A stretch of DNA of 64,000 nt. Origin: Trichormus sp. M33_DOE_039. Lineage in GTDB: Bacteria > Cyanobacteriota > Cyanobacteriia > Cyanobacteriales > Nostocaceae. The stretch lies in contig DVDT01000050.1 of assembly GCA_015296085.1 (NCBI GenBank), positions 62,001 to 126,000 of the forward strand. Direction: 5' to 3'. The position numbers and the translations under genes are program-made. Shown in pieces: positions 30,597 through 39,578 of this stretch. Under the pieces are notes generated by a model. That model was not told the origin of the DNA and did no database searches. It saw only the letters and a list, made by a program, of their open reading frames with translations. Within the stretch, counting starts at the first letter, position 1. Every line of letters begins with the position of its first letter.

Positions 30597-31958
30597 TTAA
30601 ACGCGAGTTGCGCGGTTGACGCTACCAACTTCCATATCTCGCACTTTTTTACTGCGCCATAGTAGTCGCACAGGAGTACCTTTAAACCCTAGTTGTTGGC
30701 GAAATTGTCTTTCTATGTAACGGCGATAGTTGTCGTTAAAGCGTTTAGAGTCATTGACGAATAAGGCTATGGTTGGTGGTTGGCTGCTGACTTGCGTACC
30801 GTAATAAATTTTTCCTTGTCGTCCACCGCGTGAAGTTGGCGGGGAATGCCACTTGACTGCATCTTCTAAAACTTCGTTAATTACTGATGTACTGACACGG
30901 CGTTTGTGTTCTGCGGCGGCTTGATTGACTAATTCTAAAATCTTTTCTACTCGTTGTCCGGTTAAGGCACTGACAAAGATGGTATCTGCCCATTCTGTAA
31001 AATGCAGTCTGCCTTCCATATTTTTTTCGTAGTCGTAGATGGTGTAGGAGTCTTTTTCGACTGCATCCCACTTATTGACGACGATAATACAGGCTCGACC
31101 TTCTTCGATAATTCGCCCCGCTAATTTTTGATCTTGCTCTGTGACCCCATCTAGGGCATCTAGAACTAATAGAACCACATCAGCACGGCGAATGGCTTTA
31201 AATGCACGGTTAATACTGAAAAATTCCGGGCCGTATTCAACGTTTTTCTTTTTGCGAATTCCGGCTGTGTCAATTAGACGATAAGCTTGTCCATCTCTTT
31301 CGAGAAAAGTATCAATTGCATCGCGGGTTGTGCCAGAAATGGGACTAACAATGACTCTTTCTTCCCCAACGAAAGCATTCAATAAACTAGATTTGCCAAC
31401 ATTAGGCCGTCCGACGATCGCAATTTTAATTTCGTTGCTTTCTGGCACTTCTGTAACAGTGGGGATGTGTTGAATGAGGTCGTCTAGTAACTCCCCTGTA
31501 CCGTTGCCATGAATCGCAGAGATGGGGTATGGTTCTCCTAAGCCCAGTTCCCAAAATTCCGCAGCTTGAATTGCACCCTGTTCTGGGGATTCGCATTTAT
31601 TGACTGCGAGTAATACTGGTACTGGTTGTTGGCGTAACCATTCGGCTATTTCTTCATCTGCCGAATTTGGGCCAGTTTGACCGTTGACCACAAAGATGGC
31701 AGCACAAGCTTCTGTCAGGGCTGCTAAAGCCTGTTGGCGAATCAGGGGTAGAAATTCGGTGTCATCATTAAATACCAAACCGCCTGTATCTACTACTAAA
31801 AACTCGCGATCATTCCAGAAAGCTGGCATATAAGTGCGATCGCGCGTCATACCCGGTTCATCATGGACAATCGCCGTTTGTTCCCCGGCGAGTCGATTAA
31901 CCAGGGTGGATTTGCCCACATTGGGGCGACCGATAATTGCAACAATTGGCAGTCCCAT
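30597..31958 (-). CDS. der: Ribosome-associated GTPase Der (EngA)
   Basis: Two GTPase domains: '[17 protein letters not shown]' and '[17 protein letters not shown]'; KH-like C-terminus. Confidence 0.98.
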   Translation of the reverse strand: MGLPIVAIIGRPNVGKSTLVNRLAGEQTAIVHDEPGMTRDRTYMPAFWNDREFLVVDTGGLVFNDDTEFLPLIRQQALAALTEACAAIFVVNGQTGPNSADEEIAEWLRQQPVPVLLAVNKCESPEQGAIQAAEFWELGLGEPYPISAIHGNGTGELLDDLIQHIPTVTEVPESNEIKIAIVGRPNVGKSSLLNAFVGEERVIVSPISGTTRDAIDTFLERDGQAYRLIDTAGIRKKKNVEYGPEFFSINRAFKAIRRADVVLLVLDALDGVTEQDQKLAGRIIEEGRACIIVVNKWDAVEKDSYTIYDYEKNMEGRLHFTEWADTIFVSALTGQRVEKILELVNQAAAEHKRRVSTSVINEVLEDAVKWHSPPTSRGGRQGKIYYGTQVSSQPPTIALFVNDSKRFNDNYRRYIERQFRQQLGFKGTPVRLLWRSKKVRDMEVGSVNRATRV

Positions 31959-32095
31959 AAACCTAGGGTAATTGAGAGAAAGGCTAGTATATCACATCTC
32001 TCATTATAGGAGACTAAGGACTGGGGATTGGGGACTAAGGACTGGGACGAAATTTTTACTAGACCCTGCCTAGTTTTGAATAAATCTTCTAACTC

Positions 32096-33031
32096 TTGGC
32101 TGATTTGTCACCCAATTTAAGAAAATACCATAACAAGGGAACTAGCAGTTACTTCACAGGAGACTACATCTTGAGAAATCACAAGTGGCTGCTGGAAGCC
32201 AGTCAATTTGTCTTGCAATATTTTCGCTGGTTGTTTTTATTAATACTCTGCATTGTAATATACGCCAAGTTTATTGAACCAAATTGGATTGAGATCAAAA
32301 CTTTACAACTGACTCTTCCCCATCTCCCAGCAGATTTTAATGGCTATCGGATTGTGCAGATTAGCGATATTCATAGAGATAGATGGATGACTACGCGGCG
32401 TTTACAGCGTATTGTGCGTTTAGTTAATCAAGAACATCCTGACTTAGTAGCGATTACAGGAGATTTGGTAACGCGTAATTTACCTCACTTAATCCCGTCA
32501 CTCAAACCAGCTTTAGAACAACTTACACCACGGGACAGAACTGTTGCTGTCTTGGGTAATCACGACAACGAAAACGACACCGTAGCGATAATTAAAACTC
32601 TCAAACAAAGCGGCGTTTTTGATTTGAATAATCATGTCTATACATTAGAACGGGGTAACGCCAAACTTTATATTGCCGGGGTTGATGATGTAGGTATGGG
32701 TAAAGCCCGATTAGATTTAGTATTGCAGGAATTACCCCTACAGGCAGGAGCGATTTTATTAGCCCATGAACCAGACTTTGCCAATTCCAGCGCGGCTACG
32801 GGAAGATTTGACTTACAACTATCAGGACATTCCCACGGCGGACAAATCCGGCTACCTTTTTTAAGACCCCTAATTTTACCGCCTTGGGGTGAAAAATATT
32901 ATGCAGGAGAGTACCAAGTAGGGAAAATGCTCTTATACACCAACCGAGGTTTAGGAATGACAGGCTTACATCTGCGTTTATTCGCCCGTCCTGAAATTAC
33001 AGTATTTACCTTAGTTTCTCCTCCCCAATAG
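32096..33031 (+). CDS. Metallophosphoesterase (YkuE-like), membrane-anchored
   Basis: 'ISDIHRDRWM', 'AITGDLVTR', 'AVLGNHDNEND', 'LSGHSHGGQIRLP'; TTG start uncertain. Confidence 0.88.
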   Translation: MADLSPNLRKYHNKGTSSYFTGDYILRNHKWLLEASQFVLQYFRWLFLLILCIVIYAKFIEPNWIEIKTLQLTLPHLPADFNGYRIVQISDIHRDRWMTTRRLQRIVRLVNQEHPDLVAITGDLVTRNLPHLIPSLKPALEQLTPRDRTVAVLGNHDNENDTVAIIKTLKQSGVFDLNNHVYTLERGNAKLYIAGVDDVGMGKARLDLVLQELPLQAGAILLAHEPDFANSSAATGRFDLQLSGHSHGGQIRLPFLRPLILPPWGEKYYAGEYQVGKMLLYTNRGLGMTGLHLRLFARPEITVFTLVSPPQ

Positions 33032-33085
33032 ATCGCTTGTACTCTCCTCTGCGCCTCTGCGTGAGGTAAAAAATGCGGCTTGTAA

Positions 33086-35389
33086 CTACCGAGTGAACCA
33101 CAGCCGAATTAACTCCACCTGGAAGCGATAACCTTCTCCAACTTCCTCAATTAAATCTCGCTGTAATAACAGTTCAATAGTTCCTTCCCAAACATCAGGA
33201 AACTGTTGTGATAAAGTGAACTTGCTAACAATTCCCCCTTCCCCTTGAGCCGCAATCAAGCGTAAAATCTCGCGCCCACCGTCATCTACTTGATTCTTTT
33301 GAATATCAGCAAAGAAAAAGCTCCCACTCTGCAAAGCCTCTGGTACTGCTGCTTCCACATCTGCTAATGTCGCCAAGCGACGAATAGAAGGGTCTTGCTC
33401 ATTTTTTAAGACAATAATTTCCCCACAAAGTAGCTGTATTAGAAACGGATGACAACGGGTAAGTTGCAGGACTCGCTCAACTGCATCAGGTTCATAACGG
33501 AGAGTAAAATCTTTAACTGGTGCTTCTATTAATTGTCGTGCTTCTTCTTCCTTTAAATAGGAGATATGCACCACTTGGACATTAATTAAATAACTAGCCC
33601 AACGCTGATATTCTTCAATAGTATGAGAGCCAGCTAATAACAACTTGAAGCGTGTACGATGTTGAATTAAGTGGCGCAACATTCCTAAAACATCTTCCTC
33701 ATCAAAGCGTCCCCTAGTGATTGCGCTGTCTAATGTCTCGAACTCGTCTAACATCAGTAAAGCGGTATTTTGTGCAAGTATTTGTTCTACATCATCTAGC
33801 CATTTATCAAACTCCGTGAAGGGGTCACGTGCTAATATCTCCTGTGCAAGAGTTGGTAGTATTAACGCACTTTGCTGTTTGGCGTAACTGATCATCCCTC
33901 TAGCTAAGTTGTAGAGAAAACCTGTGTAGTCACTGGCTAAAGATGGTGCGCCTTGCAAGTCTACAAGCATGGGAATGATGGAATTGGGGAGTAACTTCCC
34001 GATGTTGTGGAGTAGGGAAGTTTTACCCATGCGTCGCTGACCGTAGAGTAATAAGGGAGGACGACGACGGTCTAAAAGTAATTTCTCAATGCGTATACCA
34101 ATATTGGTACGACCTGTAAAAATTTTTTCTTTGAGTGTGAGAGGATTTCCAGTAATGTATGGTGAATCAATTTCTTGGCGAAGTTCGGTAGCTTTAAGCA
34201 ATTCCTCTATATAGTTGATGACTATATCATGCCAACTTACAATTATTGGACGAAAACGGACTATGTATTTGTCACTGCTTCGAGTCAATTCCTGCAAGTG
34301 TCTGTCTAAGTCCTTGGCAACTTCTTCGATACGTAGACGCTGGTTATATGTACTGTTTTGGTTTAAAGCAGTGTCTATATCCTCACTGATACGGTTGAAA
34401 ATGCGTAGTATAAAGTTAACTGGAATTTGTAATTCCCCAATTTCTAGAGCGTGGTGAATTTGACTGATAGCTTCTATATCAGCACAGCCTTGTAAATTGT
34501 GTGCATCTAGTTCAATTTGTACGGCTTGAGCAGCCCAACGCTGAGGACTGGTACTCAAATACTCTAAAGCAGTTTTGCCTTCAACTGGGTTATGTTCGAT
34601 GACAAAAAGCAGATGCTCATCTAACCCAGATAGATGTAGACGCTGCCATTCATCCCAGAAGGCAGAGTGAAAGCGCAATAAACAAGGGCTTTTGGCGTTA
34701 CGTATTTTGTCTAGTCGGTAGAGTAGATAATTCCATCTTGTGAGAAATGGTAAGAAGACAACAGGTAGCCATGAATTAATCGTCAATCCCACACCCACCG
34801 CCACGCCTACCACCACGCTTCCCATCACCCCTCCCGCCCCGAATACCACGCCTACCATCACACCTGCCCCCATGCCTCCCATTACGCCTACCACAACGCC
34901 GAATGCCACGCTGAATGCCACGCTGAATGCCACACCTCCTGCCACGCCTACCGCCACATCTCCTGCCATAACTTCTGCCACAGCTCCTACCACACCTCCC
35001 ACCACGCCGAACGCCACACCGAACGCCACACCGAACGCCACACCTCCCGCAACGCCGAATGCAACGCCGAATGCCATGCCGAACACCACGCGATCAACTA
35101 TAGTTTCGACTGGTACACCCAATATCAACAGAACTAAGCCAAGTATTAAGTTAGCCAGAATAGGTAAGATAATATTCCCCTGAATTATTAACCGCCATCC
35201 ACCTCGTCGTATGACAGTAATCAAGGAAGATTCGCTGTCTAAATCAGGGTCAATTCGCTTGAGGTGATTACGCCACGCTGAAGGACGGAAGAACAACCAG
35301 AAAAGCAGTTGCAGGCTACCCAGTATTAAGTTAGGGTGCTGTTCAGGTGCATTGGTGTAGGCGTTGCGGGGTATGTTTGGCGATGCCAT
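33086..35389 (-). CDS. STAND/AAA-like ATPase with N-terminal Gly/Val/Ala/Phe-repeat membrane segment
   Basis: 'GRTNIGIRIEKLLLDRRRPPLLLYGQRRMGKTSLLHNIG' Walker A, 'TALLMLDEFETLD' Walker B, winged-helix-like C-terminus; N-terminal repeats 'GVAFGVAFGVAGGVAFGVAFGVAFGVVGGV'. Confidence 0.85.
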   Translation of the reverse strand: MASPNIPRNAYTNAPEQHPNLILGSLQLLFWLFFRPSAWRNHLKRIDPDLDSESSLITVIRRGGWRLIIQGNIILPILANLILGLVLLILGVPVETIVDRVVFGMAFGVAFGVAGGVAFGVAFGVAFGVVGGVVGAVAEVMAGDVAVGVAGGVAFSVAFSVAFGVVVGVMGGMGAGVMVGVVFGAGGVMGSVVVGVAVGVGLTINSWLPVVFLPFLTRWNYLLYRLDKIRNAKSPCLLRFHSAFWDEWQRLHLSGLDEHLLFVIEHNPVEGKTALEYLSTSPQRWAAQAVQIELDAHNLQGCADIEAISQIHHALEIGELQIPVNFILRIFNRISEDIDTALNQNSTYNQRLRIEEVAKDLDRHLQELTRSSDKYIVRFRPIIVSWHDIVINYIEELLKATELRQEIDSPYITGNPLTLKEKIFTGRTNIGIRIEKLLLDRRRPPLLLYGQRRMGKTSLLHNIGKLLPNSIIPMLVDLQGAPSLASDYTGFLYNLARGMISYAKQQSALILPTLAQEILARDPFTEFDKWLDDVEQILAQNTALLMLDEFETLDSAITRGRFDEEDVLGMLRHLIQHRTRFKLLLAGSHTIEEYQRWASYLINVQVVHISYLKEEEARQLIEAPVKDFTLRYEPDAVERVLQLTRCHPFLIQLLCGEIIVLKNEQDPSIRRLATLADVEAAVPEALQSGSFFFADIQKNQVDDGGREILRLIAAQGEGGIVSKFTLSQQFPDVWEGTIELLLQRDLIEEVGEGYRFQVELIRLWFTR
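34790..35095 (-). repeat. Degenerate tandem repeat encoding GVAF/GVxx tetrapeptides; three perfect 12-bp copies at 35007-35042
   Basis: CCGAACGCCACA x3 at 35007-35042 and numerous variants across the interval; minus strand encodes GVAF repeats. Confidence 0.85.
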
Positions 35390-35594
35390 ATTTGCCTGTT
35401 CGGGTTAACACTACGGTTATCTCATTGCGTTCGCGTACCTTCTCGTAGAAAGGAGGAACGACGACGAAATCGCAATGCCTACAGTTGCTCAGTACGCTGG
35501 CTACGACCTCAAAGGGATTGGGATTGCTTCCCTTTGGTCGCAATGAAAGCTTGAGTCATGGGGGAACGATGAAGCGATCGCAATGATGATTTTT

Positions 35595-35816
35595 TTATTG
35601 CAAAACTTCCCAATCTTCCAAAGGAACGGCAGGTTCAAAAGGGTCATCATAACGATATACTTGCTTACTAAGCAAGGGATAGGGTTTCACTTTTGCGGAA
35701 TGAGTTTGACTTTCTAGAATGATAATTTCTACCGTTTCCCCGGACTGAAACGGTAAATTTTCTAGAACTAAAGTTCCATCTTCGCTTAATGTTGTTTCAA
35801 TTCGATGTGCTTTCAT
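35595..35816 (-). CDS. Small hypothetical protein, antitoxin-like
   Basis: 'MKAHRIETTLSEDGTLVLENLPFQSGETVEIIILESQ'; start set at second Met; overlaps the end of the upstream ATPase gene. Confidence 0.65.
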   Translation of the reverse strand: MKAHRIETTLSEDGTLVLENLPFQSGETVEIIILESQTHSAKVKPYPLLSKQVYRYDDPFEPAVPLEDWEVLQ

Positions 35817-37197
35817 TTTTACCCTGCGATTTCTCATCTAATAAATCAGCAAATGGTTTTATTTGTTGTAAACCTTCCTCACGCCAGCTATCATCATTCT
35901 CTCCTTCTTCTAAAGTCAATAATCTTTCTCGATAAAGAATTTGTAATAATATTGGTTGATATTGGCTGTGAGTTAATATCCATTCCACATCTTCACCAGG
36001 AAAAGGTATTGGCGAACTCGCTATTAATTCTCGCGCTTCTGCTTCAGTGAATGCTCCTATATTGGCACTGTAAGCAAAAATATTGAAAAATGGCGAGTCA
36101 TGGCCTGTACTACGAGCTAAATTACTTGGTGATTCGGGGCTAGATAAAACAAATGCTAAGTTACCCCGTGTATGATTGGTTGCTAAAGACCGTAAACTGT
36201 TCCAAAACGTGTCATCTAACTCTGGACAACGTTGTAAACCAACACCAATCTCATCTAATAAAATGACGGTGGGAGAAGACAAGTTTTCACTAACTACATC
36301 CATGAAATGATCTAAATTGCAAGGTGTTGGGACTTTGCAATTTAAAGACTCTAGGATGTGTTTTAATAGTCCTTTCCGGCTTTGCATTCGTGTGTCTTGT
36401 AAGTCCACGAACACCCATTTGTAATTTTCTGGGTGTGGTAGCCAATCATATTTTTGACCAGGACGCAGTTGTTCTGATGGGGTTGTGGTGATGTTTTTTA
36501 AGTAATGTAGTAAAGAGGTTTTACCGCTGCGCTTTTTACCGATGATGGCGGCGTTTTGCAGGGGATGACGTTTGAGGAGGTTAAACAAGCGTTTTAATTC
36601 TTTCTCGCGTCCAAAAAAATATCGTGGTTGAGTAATGGGTGCGCCAGTTATGAAGGGTGATGATTCCCAGTTTTTTGGCTGGGTTTTAGTCAGAGAGATT
36701 TGAATTGTATTTTCAGGTATTTTGCTAGTTAAAGCTAATTCTAGTGCTTTTTCAATTTGATTAAGTTCAGCTTCTAAGTTCGTTAACCTAACTTCTTCTT
36801 TTTTAAGCTGTTCTTCTAATTGAAATTGGTTTGTTGTCCCATTTTCAATTATTAAGCCTTGCCTGATACGGTTGACTTTTTCGTGTTGGGTGTCCCAGAC
36901 TTGTTGCAGTCCATCTCGCTTCTTTTCTAATCTGAGTTGTTGTGATTTTGATGATTGAATTAGCGGATTTTCTGGTTCTTCGTATGCAATTTCTCGCCAG
37001 TTTAACCCCAATTCATTGCTAAGTTTTATGAAATTCTGATAGTCAATGGGTCTACCATTTAGGAAGCTTTCGACTGTGGAGATTGGAATTTCTACTTCAT
37101 TAGCCAAAGACTGCTGGCTAGGATAGCCATGACGCTGAAGTGCTGTATTAACTTGATCAATATACTCTGGTGATACCCGAAGCGATCGCGCCATCAC
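35797..37197 (-). CDS. STAND/AAA-like ATPase with N-terminal HTH-like region
   Basis: N-terminal 'SQQSLANEVEIPISTVESFLNGRPIDYQNFIKLSNELG'; 'FGREKELKRLFNLLKRHPLQNAAIIGKKRSGKTSLLHYLKN' Walker A; 'TVILLDEIGVGL' Walker B. Confidence 0.85.
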   Translation of the reverse strand: MMARSLRVSPEYIDQVNTALQRHGYPSQQSLANEVEIPISTVESFLNGRPIDYQNFIKLSNELGLNWREIAYEEPENPLIQSSKSQQLRLEKKRDGLQQVWDTQHEKVNRIRQGLIIENGTTNQFQLEEQLKKEEVRLTNLEAELNQIEKALELALTSKIPENTIQISLTKTQPKNWESSPFITGAPITQPRYFFGREKELKRLFNLLKRHPLQNAAIIGKKRSGKTSLLHYLKNITTTPSEQLRPGQKYDWLPHPENYKWVFVDLQDTRMQSRKGLLKHILESLNCKVPTPCNLDHFMDVVSENLSSPTVILLDEIGVGLQRCPELDDTFWNSLRSLATNHTRGNLAFVLSSPESPSNLARSTGHDSPFFNIFAYSANIGAFTEAEARELIASSPIPFPGEDVEWILTHSQYQPILLQILYRERLLTLEEGENDDSWREEGLQQIKPFADLLDEKSQGKNESTSN

Positions 37198-37564
37198 TCC
37201 CCATCGAAAAACTACTGAAAGTATATCAGATCATTAACAGTGTATTAGAAGTAATAGCACGGAAAATTGATAAAATTGGTTAAATACATCAAAATAGAGA
37301 CTTTGTAACGCAACGTCTCTATTTCTTAGTAATTATCTCCTTGTTAGAGGGGTTAGATAACGGCGATCGCTTTTATCATACCCAAACAATGAAGTATAAA
37401 TTTATACTAACTAGCCATAAGATCCATAATTTTTGTTAGAAATTATGAATTTTTACAGGAGAAATATTTTATAGTAATGGTAATATTTCCAAATTTAATA
37501 GTTTGTTTACATTAAAAAAGTTGAGGGTTTTATCAATACTAAAAATCTCAAAAATAAACTATTA

Positions 37565-37783
37565 GGTTTACCCTTCCTGTATTATGTTTATATAAGTCTG
37601 GCTGACAATAGTACACTCGCCGTACCATTACATCAAGCTGTCATAGTTTGAAATGGAGAGGAAAGAGTAGTTAGTATTTTAGCAACAGGACGGCAGCCTT
37701 TATTGGGAACGGCTTTATTGGATGGTTATGAACTGACTATCTAATTTACAGACGGCAGTTTGGTATCGATTAATGATTTATAG
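37565..37783 (+). pseudogene. Remnant of clan AA aspartic protease-like protein with two in-frame stops
   Basis: Hand translation: GLPFLYYVYISLADNSTLAVPLHQAVIV*NGEERVVSILATGRQPLLGTALLDGYELTI*FTDGSLVSINDL*; TGA at 37649-37651, TAA at 37742-37744; no start codon. Confidence 0.65.
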
Positions 37784-37802
37784 CTATTTTGATAATTTAG
37801 TT

Positions 37803-37853
37803 CATAGTAAGGAATTTAGCTCTAAAGAAAGGACTAAAGTCCTTACTACAAAC
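37803..37853. repeat. Palindromic dispersed repeat (TAGTAAGGA...AGGACTAAAGTCCTTACTAC)
   Basis: Imperfect inverted repeat; related sequence at 62864-62911. Confidence 0.6.
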
Positions 37854-37860
37854 ATTTTAT

Positions 37861-39510
37861 TTACACTTCACAACTTAACTCACCAGCTTTTTGAGTAAAG
37901 CGGCGGTTTTCTCTATAGTCCACAGGACAATCAATGACAGCCGGAACATCTTGCGCTAAGGCTTCTTTCAATACAGGAATTAAATCTAAAGTTGATTCCA
38001 CTCGATAACCTTTTAAGCCCATACTTTCAGCTAATTTGACAAAATCTGGATTGCCAAAATGCACAAAAGATGATTGTCCTTTACCAAATTGATTCTCTTG
38101 TTTCCACTCAATTAAACCGTAGCCGCCATCATTAAAAATGATGGTGACGAAGGGTGTACCTACACGTAATGCTGTTTCTAATTCTTGACAATTCATCATA
38201 AAGCCACCGTCGCCGGTAGCTGCTACAACTTTGCGGTTAGGATAGACAAGTTTGGCGGCTAAAGCACCAGGAATCGCAATTCCCATTGCGGCAAAGCCAT
38301 TGGAAATTAAACAAGTATTAGGGCTATGACAATGATAATGGCGGGCAATCCACATTTTATGTGCGCCTACATCAGAAATCACAATATCATCCGGCCCCAT
38401 GACTTGGCGCAAGTCATAAATTAATTTTTGTGGTTTGACAGGAAACCCGTCATCACTGGCATATTGTTCATAGTCTTCCCGAATTTCCCCCCGCAAATTA
38501 ATAGCATAGGGGTTGGGTTTGCCGTGTCGATCTGCTACTTTTAAAATTTCCATTAGAGAATCAGAAATATCCCCAATTACTTCTACTTTGGGAATATAAC
38601 TACTATCGATTTCCGCAGAAATTGCCCCAATATGCACGATAGGAATTTTACCTTCGGGATTCCATTTTTTGGGCGAAAATTCAATTAAGTCATAGCCGAT
38701 CGCAATGACTAAATCTGTGTTATCAAAACCACAAGTAATGAAATCTCTCTGTTGCAATCCTACTGACCACAAAGCTAAAGGATGAGTATAAGGAATCACA
38801 CCTTTACCCATAAAGGTATTAGCCACAGGGATGTTCATCTGGGTAGCAAATTGGGTGACGGCATCACTAGCTTGAGCGCGAATTGCCCCATTTCCGACTA
38901 AGATTAAGGGGTTAACCGCCTGAGAAATTGCGGCAGCAGCGGCGCGAATACTAGCAAAAGAAGCGTAGGTTTTTTCGATATTATCTTTATGTAATGGTTT
39001 GCCCTCTACGGGCATGGCGGCAATATTTTCTGGTAAATCTATATGCACTGCACCGGGTTTTTCGGTTTGCGATCGCTTGAAGGCTTTCCGCACTACTTCT
39101 GGTGTAATACTCGGTCTGACAATCTGTTTATTCCACTTAGTTACAGGGGCAAACATTGCCACTAAATCTAAATATTGATGGGATTCGATGTGCATTCTAT
39201 CTGTTCCCACCTGTCCCGTAATTGCGACTAGTGGCGCACCATCAAGGTTAGCATCTGCAACACCAGTCATTAAATTTGTCGCCCCAGGGCCAAGGGTAGA
39301 TAGACATACCCCAGCTTTGCCGGTTAAACGTCCGTAGACATCCGCCATGAACGCTGCACCTTGTTCATGACGCGTCGTAATAAATTGAATTGATGAATGT
39401 TTAATTGCTTCTAATACATGTAAATTCTCTTCACCAGGAAGTCCAAAAACATACTCTACCCCTTCATTTTCTAAACACTTGACTAACAGTTCTGCCGTAT
39501 TCATTTTCAA
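37861..39510 (-). CDS. ThDP-dependent decarboxylase: acetolactate-synthase-like, probable 2-oxoglutarate decarboxylase
   Basis: 'YVFGLPGEENLHVLEAI', 'TTRHEQGAAFMADVYGRLTGKAGVCLSTLGPGATNL', 'ATGDGGFMMNCQELETALR'; adjacent to SSADH-like gene. Confidence 0.85.
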   Translation of the reverse strand: MKMNTAELLVKCLENEGVEYVFGLPGEENLHVLEAIKHSSIQFITTRHEQGAAFMADVYGRLTGKAGVCLSTLGPGATNLMTGVADANLDGAPLVAITGQVGTDRMHIESHQYLDLVAMFAPVTKWNKQIVRPSITPEVVRKAFKRSQTEKPGAVHIDLPENIAAMPVEGKPLHKDNIEKTYASFASIRAAAAAISQAVNPLILVGNGAIRAQASDAVTQFATQMNIPVANTFMGKGVIPYTHPLALWSVGLQQRDFITCGFDNTDLVIAIGYDLIEFSPKKWNPEGKIPIVHIGAISAEIDSSYIPKVEVIGDISDSLMEILKVADRHGKPNPYAINLRGEIREDYEQYASDDGFPVKPQKLIYDLRQVMGPDDIVISDVGAHKMWIARHYHCHSPNTCLISNGFAAMGIAIPGALAAKLVYPNRKVVAATGDGGFMMNCQELETALRVGTPFVTIIFNDGGYGLIEWKQENQFGKGQSSFVHFGNPDFVKLAESMGLKGYRVESTLDLIPVLKEALAQDVPAVIDCPVDYRENRRFTQKAGELSCEV

Positions 39511-39578
39511 TTCCTCATTATTTATTTTAGGGAGTGGGAAATAGGGAAAGAAAAACCCTACCCCCTATTCCCTACTCC

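Noticed and set aside
34740-35183. 147-aa plus-strand ORF rich in Thr/Pro/Ala (TPxATP repeats)
   Set aside because: Exactly antisense to the GVAF repeat of the 33086-35389 ATPase gene; its composition is the mirror of that repeat and it has no independent start context
35336-35554. Small overlapping ORFs on both strands near 35.4 kb
   Set aside because: The region looks like dispersed palindromic repeat sequence (CATTGCGTTCGCGTACC...TCGCAATG), not coding
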